Shown piece by piece: positions 58,910-64,000 of a stretch of 64,000 nucleotides of DNA (positions are counted from its first letter, which is position 1; each line of letters begins with the position of its first letter). The translations under genes were made by a program, and so were the position numbers. The notes below the pieces were generated by a model. It did not search any database. It had not been told where the DNA came from and worked only from the letters and a program-made list of their open reading frames with translations. Source of the stretch: Candidatus Eiseniibacteriota bacterium (lineage in GTDB: Bacteria; Eisenbacteria; RBG-16-71-46; CAIMUX01); the NCBI GenBank assembly GCA_020633975.1, contig JACKCR010000010.1, forward strand, positions 1-64,000, read 5' to 3'.

Positions 58910-61900
58910 TCACTCCATGCGTAGGACTCGCGCCGTGTGCTCCGCATTCCCCGCCCGTAGCCTCAGGAAGTAGACGCCCGACGGTACGCGCCGGCTCGCA
59001 TCGTCTCTTCCGTCCCAAGTCGCGTCCATCCGCGGCGAGACGTCTCCGCGCCAGAGCGCGCGAACGCGACGGCCGGTGACGTCGAGGACGTCGAGGGCCC
59101 CCGGCTCGCCCACCGACGAACTCGGAACGCGCATGGCGATCCGCAGGTCACCCTGCGAGGGGTTCGGGCCGACCACGATCCAGCGGTCCGCAAGCAAATC
59201 GCTGAGACCATCGCCAGGCTCTTCGACCGACGTGATCCCTTCGCAGAGCGGCTCGGAGAGACGGATGTCGTCGAGGAACCAACCGTCCTCCACCACGCCG
59301 GCGTCACTCGTGAAGTGGAAGCGGATCCGCACGGACTGGCCTGCGTAGGCGGTGAGATCGATCGACTCGTGCACCCAATCCTCGGGGTCGGCGTCTCCGT
59401 CGGACCATCCGGGGTAGTCGTCGCCGTCGTACTGGGCGAGGGTCTGCCAGCTCGTGCCGTAGTTGGTCGAGATCTCGACGAAGCCGAAGTCGAATCCGGG
59501 CTCGGTCGCACAGATGTGATCGAACTCGAGCGTCGTATAGGCGACGAGATATGCCGGCTCGATCAGTTCCGCGATCGCATCCTGGTTGTTCAGGTAGTTG
59601 CCGCCGGGACTCTCTGTGAGCGACATCGTCCCTTCGCTCGCGAGCTCGCTCGTGAGTGCCCAGGGAGACTCGAGCAGGAATCCACCTGCCCCGGCTTCGA
59701 GGCCGTCCTCCACGTGACAGGAGACGGTGCCGGCGAAGACGGTCGCCGCTGCGAAGTCCGTGGGAGCTCCACCGAGGATTCCGCGCACGGCGTACTCGTA
59801 GAGTCCGCGCGGGCGGAGTTCGGAGTAGGACCGCACATCTCCCGCCAACGTCGTGAGGAGCGCGCCGTCACGCCACACTTCGACGCCGTCGTACGCTCCT
59901 CCGTTGAGCCACTGGAGAGAGACCTCGTCGGCGAGATCGCTCGCACCGTCGGGCGTGATGACGAACGCGGACGGAGCGCCGAGGATCTGGGCCGACGGAC
60001 GGCGGAAGAGAGCGAGGTCGATCGGCGTGTACTTCGTGAAGACCGCGCGGTTGGAGACGCGTACGAAGAGCGTCGTGTCGTTCGGCGCGAGCAGGTCGAG
60101 CTGGGCGAGGTCGCTGAGGCCGTAGGTGTGGTACGCCTCGCCGGCCGGAACACCGTCGGCGCTCAACAGCTCGACGACCGGCTCGCCGGCAGAGTGTGGC
60201 GCCACCGCCTGAACCGTGAGGAGCTGCCCGGCCTCGAGCGAGACGGAGAGGAGGTCGCGATCGCCTTCCGGATAGATGGTGTGGAACCGGAGTTGGTCGA
60301 AGTTCGGTGCGCCGAAAGAGCCGCTGCGCTCGGTGAAGTCCGACGCATCGTCGGTGTCGGTCCCGTCCTTGTCTCGTCCCAGGCTCTTCCCGGTTTCGGC
60401 CGCGAGGAGCGATCCCGTCCAAGTGAGTCCGCTCGGGATCGGTGCGGTGCTCGGGTCGCTTCCACTCAGGTTGTCCCAGCGAAGGAAGTCGACCGCAACG
60501 TTCGCGTCGGTCCAAATCGAGCAGGCGCCGTCATCCTCGGGGACCCAGAAGACGAGGAAGTTCGGGTCGTAGAGCCTGGTGGGACCGTTGTCGTCCGTAT
60601 CGCCTCCGGCGTGAACGGTGACGAACGCGCCCGAATAGAGCGTGAACTCGGGGAAGACGAAGCTCGACGAGGGGAGCCCGTTTCTGCGCGTTTCGATCCG
60701 CCAACCGGTCATGTCGACCGGCGTCTCGCCCGCGTTGTAGAGCTCGACCCGCTCGGGGTCGACACCGATCTCGTTGATGACGACGGTCCCGCTGGGAGAC
60801 GTGAGGTGGAGGAGCGGGACGATCGGGTTGGCTTCACCCGGGTCGTCATCCGGCTCGTGTTCGTCCTTGGCGAGCGGCATCTGGCCGACGTCGACGAAGA
60901 TCTGGTCCAGTTCGCCCCGCTGGAAGTCCTGCCCGTGACGCACGAACCAGCCGTCGTGGAAGTCCTCGATCGTGATCCAATCGACCGCGGCCCTCGCGGG
61001 CATGTAGTTCCGAAGAACGTCCCAGACCAGGGTCCCATCGTCGTCGAGTGGGTCGTCATCTGCGCCCGGTGTCGTGTCCGGGGTGGTCGGGCCGTCGTAG
61101 AGGTCCCAGAGAACGGACGTCACGTTCGTCTCGTTCGTGGTTCCGTACTGCACGATCGGCGTCCCCGTTCCGTAGAGCGCCGTCTCGAAGTCGTAGGAGA
61201 ACTCGAGTCCGCCGGGGTTGGGAAGGGTCGGAGGGATCCCGAGGTCTGCATAGAGGGTCACCTCGCCATCGACGGGCTGCCCGAGCTCGCCGAGACGCGG
61301 CGCGCGGAACTCGCGCACCTGTCCGCAGAAGAAGGTCGGGTAGCCTTCGCCGTAGGAGAGGCGTGGGTCTTGCAGGTTGTCGCCGATAGCGTGGAAGCCA
61401 CCCGGGTTGTCGTCTGCGGAGAACATGTCGGTCGCCCAGTGACCGGTCTCGTGGAGGATGACGGTGTCGGCCCAGCCGTCCGTGTCGTTCGGGCGAGCAG
61501 TGATGAAGATGCCCTGCGACGCGTAGTTGGATCCGGTCGAACCGCTGATGAAGTTCCAACCATAGACGACGAACTGCTCGGGCGGCGGATAGGCTCCGAG
61601 TACTTCGGGAGTCGCCAGGTAGTCCCACGCGTCGATCGCGTTGTCGAGGATGTTGAAGACCTGCGCGACGTCGCTCCCGGACACGTCGATGCTCAGGAAC
61701 TCACCGAAGTCGCCGGTGGCCGGAACGAGAGGATCGACCTGCTGCGCGTCCGCGGCAATCGAGTGGATGACGGACTGACTGAGGTTGAGTCCACCGTTCA
61801 CACGGACGAACCGGTCGACGACCAGGATGTGGTAGTCCGGATGGTTCTCGGTCGCGGAGAGGCAGCGGACGTAGAGGTCCGTCGGCGCCACGAGGTCCAC

Positions 61901-62146
61901 CGTGAGCGCGAAGCTGCCGTCGTCTTCCGTGCTGCCTGTAGCGAGCGTGTTCCCGCCGAAACTCGAAACGACCTCGACGTCCGCGTGTCGGATCGGAAGG
62001 TCCTGCGTGAGCCCGGTGTATCCGTTCTCGTCGTAGAGCCGGTCTTGGTAGAGGAAGCGTCCCGTGATCTCGATCGGCGTGGCGCTCGCGGGCAGGGCGA
62101 GAGAGATCGAGAGGGCGAGGACGGCGAGGGAGGCGATGCGGATCAT
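58910..62146 (-). CDS. Secreted putative zinc metalloprotease with lamin-tail domain and FlgD-like end
   Basis: 1078 residues, ATG with GGAGGG 7 nt upstream and overlapping the upstream gene's stop (ATGA). Signal peptide RIASLAVLALSISLALPASA. An N-terminal carboxypeptidase-regulatory-like domain (EITGRFLYQDRLYDENGYTGLTQDLPIRHADVEVVSS) is followed by an HExxH site in VILHETGHWATDMFS (near residue 230) and YGEGYPTFFCG about 40 residues later, which could supply a third ligand. A lamin-tail domain (VVINEIGVDPERVELYN), MAM-like strands (AYTTLEFDHICATEPGFD, then YAGQSVRIRFHFTSD) and a FlgD-like end (GPNPSQGDLRIAMRV, VLDVTGRRVRAL, SGVYFLRLR) complete it, ending TARVLRME. Peptidase activity is inferred from the motif only. 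Confidence 0.75.
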   Translation of the reverse strand: MIRIASLAVLALSISLALPASATPIEITGRFLYQDRLYDENGYTGLTQDLPIRHADVEVVSSFGGNTLATGSTEDDGSFALTVDLVAPTDLYVRCLSATENHPDYHILVVDRFVRVNGGLNLSQSVIHSIAADAQQVDPLVPATGDFGEFLSIDVSGSDVAQVFNILDNAIDAWDYLATPEVLGAYPPPEQFVVYGWNFISGSTGSNYASQGIFITARPNDTDGWADTVILHETGHWATDMFSADDNPGGFHAIGDNLQDPRLSYGEGYPTFFCGQVREFRAPRLGELGQPVDGEVTLYADLGIPPTLPNPGGLEFSYDFETALYGTGTPIVQYGTTNETNVTSVLWDLYDGPTTPDTTPGADDDPLDDDGTLVWDVLRNYMPARAAVDWITIEDFHDGWFVRHGQDFQRGELDQIFVDVGQMPLAKDEHEPDDDPGEANPIVPLLHLTSPSGTVVINEIGVDPERVELYNAGETPVDMTGWRIETRRNGLPSSSFVFPEFTLYSGAFVTVHAGGDTDDNGPTRLYDPNFLVFWVPEDDGACSIWTDANVAVDFLRWDNLSGSDPSTAPIPSGLTWTGSLLAAETGKSLGRDKDGTDTDDASDFTERSGSFGAPNFDQLRFHTIYPEGDRDLLSVSLEAGQLLTVQAVAPHSAGEPVVELLSADGVPAGEAYHTYGLSDLAQLDLLAPNDTTLFVRVSNRAVFTKYTPIDLALFRRPSAQILGAPSAFVITPDGASDLADEVSLQWLNGGAYDGVEVWRDGALLTTLAGDVRSYSELRPRGLYEYAVRGILGGAPTDFAAATVFAGTVSCHVEDGLEAGAGGFLLESPWALTSELASEGTMSLTESPGGNYLNNQDAIAELIEPAYLVAYTTLEFDHICATEPGFDFGFVEISTNYGTSWQTLAQYDGDDYPGWSDGDADPEDWVHESIDLTAYAGQSVRIRFHFTSDAGVVEDGWFLDDIRLSEPLCEGITSVEEPGDGLSDLLADRWIVVGPNPSQGDLRIAMRVPSSSVGEPGALDVLDVTGRRVRALWRGDVSPRMDATWDGRDDASRRVPSGVYFLRLRAGNAEHTARVLRME

Positions 62147-62661
62147 CGGGTCGCCCTCCCCACGCTGACTTCACGAACGGAAAGCCGCCCCGGTCGCTCC
62201 ACGACGCGGCCCGTCTCGGGTGGGCGGGTCGTGAGGCTCCAGGTCGCGCCCCTTTCATAAGGATGGCCGTCGATCCAGGCGGTGACGACGACGTCGACTG
62301 TCCCCCGGAGAGCATCCGGAGCGAGTCGGGCGCCGAGCGGGACCTCGATCTCGTCGCCGGCACGCACAGCGACCTGGGACCATTCGGCGGACCCGACTAG
62401 CGTTGCGCCCGCTGGACGGAACTCGACGTCCACGCGTTCCGCGTCACCGCTGACGACGAACCGGCACGTGGCGCGTGTGTCGGCACCGGCCATCGCGACT
62501 GCTGGCGCGTCGACGATCTCGACCTGGAGGGGAAGGTCCACGTCGGCCACACACGTCGCGTGGTCCGCCGGAACTTCCGTAGGGGTTCCTACCGCACGGA
62601 TGGTGGAAAAAAGGGCCAGAAAGAGCCCGATGCCGACCATGGAACGGAGTGGGCGTGTCAT
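62143..62661 (-). CDS. Small secreted protein of the metalloprotease operon
   Basis: 172 residues from the ATG at 62661 (GAGG 9 nt upstream); the frame to 62853 is not used. Signal peptide PLRSMVGIGLFLALFSTIRAV. The mature chain (DVDLPLQVEIVDAPAVAMAGADTRATCRFVVSG, then AERVDVEFRPAGATLVG and GTVDVVVTAWIDGHPYERGATWSL) reads as one Ig-like or beta-sandwich domain. It overlaps the metalloprotease gene by 4 bp, so the two are translationally coupled. Possible inhibitor, chaperone or exported partner of the protease. No family recognised. Confidence 0.6.
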   Translation of the reverse strand: MTRPLRSMVGIGLFLALFSTIRAVGTPTEVPADHATCVADVDLPLQVEIVDAPAVAMAGADTRATCRFVVSGDAERVDVEFRPAGATLVGSAEWSQVAVRAGDEIEVPLGARLAPDALRGTVDVVVTAWIDGHPYERGATWSLTTRPPETGRVVERPGRLSVREVSVGRATR

Positions 62662-62993
62662 GTCGGTACCTCGCAAATTGTCTGTATCAGAGCGTACCAC
62701 ACTCCCATCTGCCCCTGGAGAGACCGTCCGGGAAGGGGCGGCAACCGAAGTACGAACAGCGCATCCGGCAACTCCCCACCGGACTAGAGGATACGGTCCG
62801 TCGAGCGGGGACGTAGGGAAACGTCTCCGGTTCTGCGGCGAAGCCGAAGCCAACGGCGCTGGCCATAAGCCGGCGTGAAGCTGTCCTCTAGGGCAGTCGA
62901 TAACAGACGGAGCGTTACGGCCGTCCGAAACACCATGAACGACAGCTAGGGCGATGGTCCAAAGAGACAGGGGAGCGTCGCGCCGGACGAGAC

Positions 62994-63959
62994 ATGCCTC
63001 AGGGATACTCTGATTCGACTACCGCAAGGGAGCTCTTTCCGCCCATGGGAGCGCCCACCGTCCAGACCCCCGGGGAGGAATCCTCGGGACGCTCGCGTGC
63101 ATTCCGCACGTTCCTGGCATTCCTCTACCTTGCATCCCTGACCGTGATCGTCGGTCTTCTGGTCCGAGGTTGGGACTACTACACCACTCCCTACAGCCTT
63201 CGGCCCCAACACTCAGACTACGAGTTCCTTCGGCCCGCAGGACTCTGGGGACAAGGATTCGGCGTCATCGGGACGACCCTGATGGTGCTCCTCTTCCTCT
63301 ACTCCTGGAGGAAGAGGTCCCGGAATCTGGGCAAGGTGGGAAAGACGAGCCAGTGGCTCTCCCTCCACATCTTCTGCGGCGTGGTCGGACCTCTGCTCAT
63401 CGTGCTGCACTCCTCCTTCAAGGTGACCGGACTCGTCGCCGTCAGTTTCTGGGCCATGGTGGCGGTCGCTCTGAGTGGCGTCTTCGGACGCTACCTCTAC
63501 CAGCGAATTCCCCGGACCGTAGTGGGGCAGGCGATGGCGCCGGACGAAATCCGGGTCCAGGAGCTCGCTATCGACCGCCAACTCCGCGAACGACACGCGG
63601 CATCCGACGAGTTCCTCGACGGGCTCCAGATCGTGGCGCGGGGCCGGCGGGGCTTCGAATCAGCCGTCCTCGGTGTGATGGCAGCCGCGGCGCAGGAGAT
63701 GACGGTGAAGCGTCGCCTCACCCGCTACCTCTGGACGAGACCGGAATGGCGCGAAGCCGAGAACAGCCAGCGTCCCGACTTGGAAGAGCTCTGTCGGGAG
63801 AAGACACGAGTGCATGGACGTCTCCACCGACTCGAGCAGTATCAAACCGCGTTCCACTACTGGCACGTCATCCACAAGCCGTTCGCGGCCATCATGGTTT
63901 TGGTCATGGGGATCCACATTGGCGTAGCAATTGCCTTTGGATACAGGTGGATCTTCTGA
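62994..63959 (+). CDS. Membrane protein of a cytochrome b561/ferric-reductase-like type
   Basis: 321 residues, ATG start; the nearest purine-rich site is far, so the start is tentative. Soluble N-terminus, then helices at about 35-57 and 85-105, and the core WLSLHIFCGVVGPLLIVLHSSFK followed by GLVAVSFWAMVAVALSGVFGRYLYQRIPR. After a soluble section of about 90 residues come HYWHVIHKPFAAIMVLVMGIHIGVA. The paired His residues in membrane helices fit a bis-haem b cytochrome that would pass electrons across the inner membrane. Such genes often precede cytochrome-c-rich genes. A possible next gene starts at the overlapping edge. Confidence 0.62.
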   Translation: MPQGYSDSTTARELFPPMGAPTVQTPGEESSGRSRAFRTFLAFLYLASLTVIVGLLVRGWDYYTTPYSLRPQHSDYEFLRPAGLWGQGFGVIGTTLMVLLFLYSWRKRSRNLGKVGKTSQWLSLHIFCGVVGPLLIVLHSSFKVTGLVAVSFWAMVAVALSGVFGRYLYQRIPRTVVGQAMAPDEIRVQELAIDRQLRERHAASDEFLDGLQIVARGRRGFESAVLGVMAAAAQEMTVKRRLTRYLWTRPEWREAENSQRPDLEELCREKTRVHGRLHRLEQYQTAFHYWHVIHKPFAAIMVLVMGIHIGVAIAFGYRWIF

Positions 63960-64000
63960 ATTCGACCCGATGGATGCTCGTGGTCGGCGTTCTCGCTCTG
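63947..64000 (+). CDS. Possible next gene, cut by window edge
   Basis: From a GTG at 63947, overlapping the preceding stop, an open frame of 18 codons reads through a hydrophobic stretch MLVVGVLAL (ATG at 63974), which looks like the start of a signal peptide. Too short to name. It would be an operon partner of the membrane cytochrome-like protein. Confidence 0.35.
   Translation, partial: MDLLNSTRWMLVVGVLAL

Noticed and set aside
59315-62260. 981-codon open frame opposite the putative metalloprotease
   Set aside because: Same Arg/Glu/Val-rich shadow composition, no recognisable domain; the minus-strand gene has signal peptide, motif and ribosome site.

Overview
The window is high-GC bacterial chromosome (roughly 62-65% by eye). 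Repeated use of GTG and TTG starts with good Shine-Dalgarno sites, many very large secreted proteins ending in a FlgD-like/T9SS-type-A-like C-terminal domain, Hanks-type Ser/Thr kinases with extra modules, and families such as DUF3570, DUF4266, imelysin and DHOR point to an uncultured FCB-group or related lineage (Eisenbacteria, Krumholzibacteriota or Gemmatimonadota type). The exact phylum cannot be fixed from sequence reading alone. No rRNA, tRNA, CRISPR array, prophage or complete insertion sequence was recognised.

Left part (1-11 kb): redox and metal genes. A cut-off PepSY transmembrane protein is followed by a haem-motif lipoprotein. A DUF3570 outer-membrane barrel overlaps a membrane protein whose C-terminus is a fused DUF4266 lipoprotein domain. 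A small secreted FlgD-domain protein follows. Then comes a tight operon of porin, imelysin and di-haem oxidoreductase, a pattern typical of imelysin-type iron acquisition. A Fic-family gene with no canonical start for its conserved N-terminus and an EF-hand protein close this part.

Middle-left (11-27 kb): a TMEM175-like channel, a lipoprotein, asnS, a STAS protein, a haem-type sensor (DUF3365-HAMP) coupled to a Ser/Thr kinase, a GT39-like membrane glycosyltransferase, an M36-type secreted metalloprotease, and an ECF-type sigma factor followed by a kinase-NB-ARC-TPR signalling protein.

Middle-right (27-46 kb): mostly secreted proteins on the minus strand: an S8 protease, an 'FTYQGRL' surface protein, a CotH/lamin-tail protein, an arylsulfotransferase-like propeller, a serpin and a 1780-residue M36-type protease. 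A 1.28-kb gap between divergent genes holds a phase-perfect tandem array of fifteen 42-bp units, the most unusual non-genic structure in the window.

Right part (46-64 kb): a patchier area with an AAA+ ATPase behind a perfect inverted repeat, a decayed fragment of a DODA dioxygenase next to the intact gene, a broken GT39-like gene, a triple beta-helix protein, a HEPN/MNT pair whose nucleotidyltransferase is cut short, a BNR-repeat protein, a putative zinc metalloprotease with its partner, and a multi-haem-type membrane protein at the edge. Ten of the large secreted proteins share the same C-terminal domain and end in a short hydrophobic strand plus (usually) Arg or Lys, suggesting one common sorting route.
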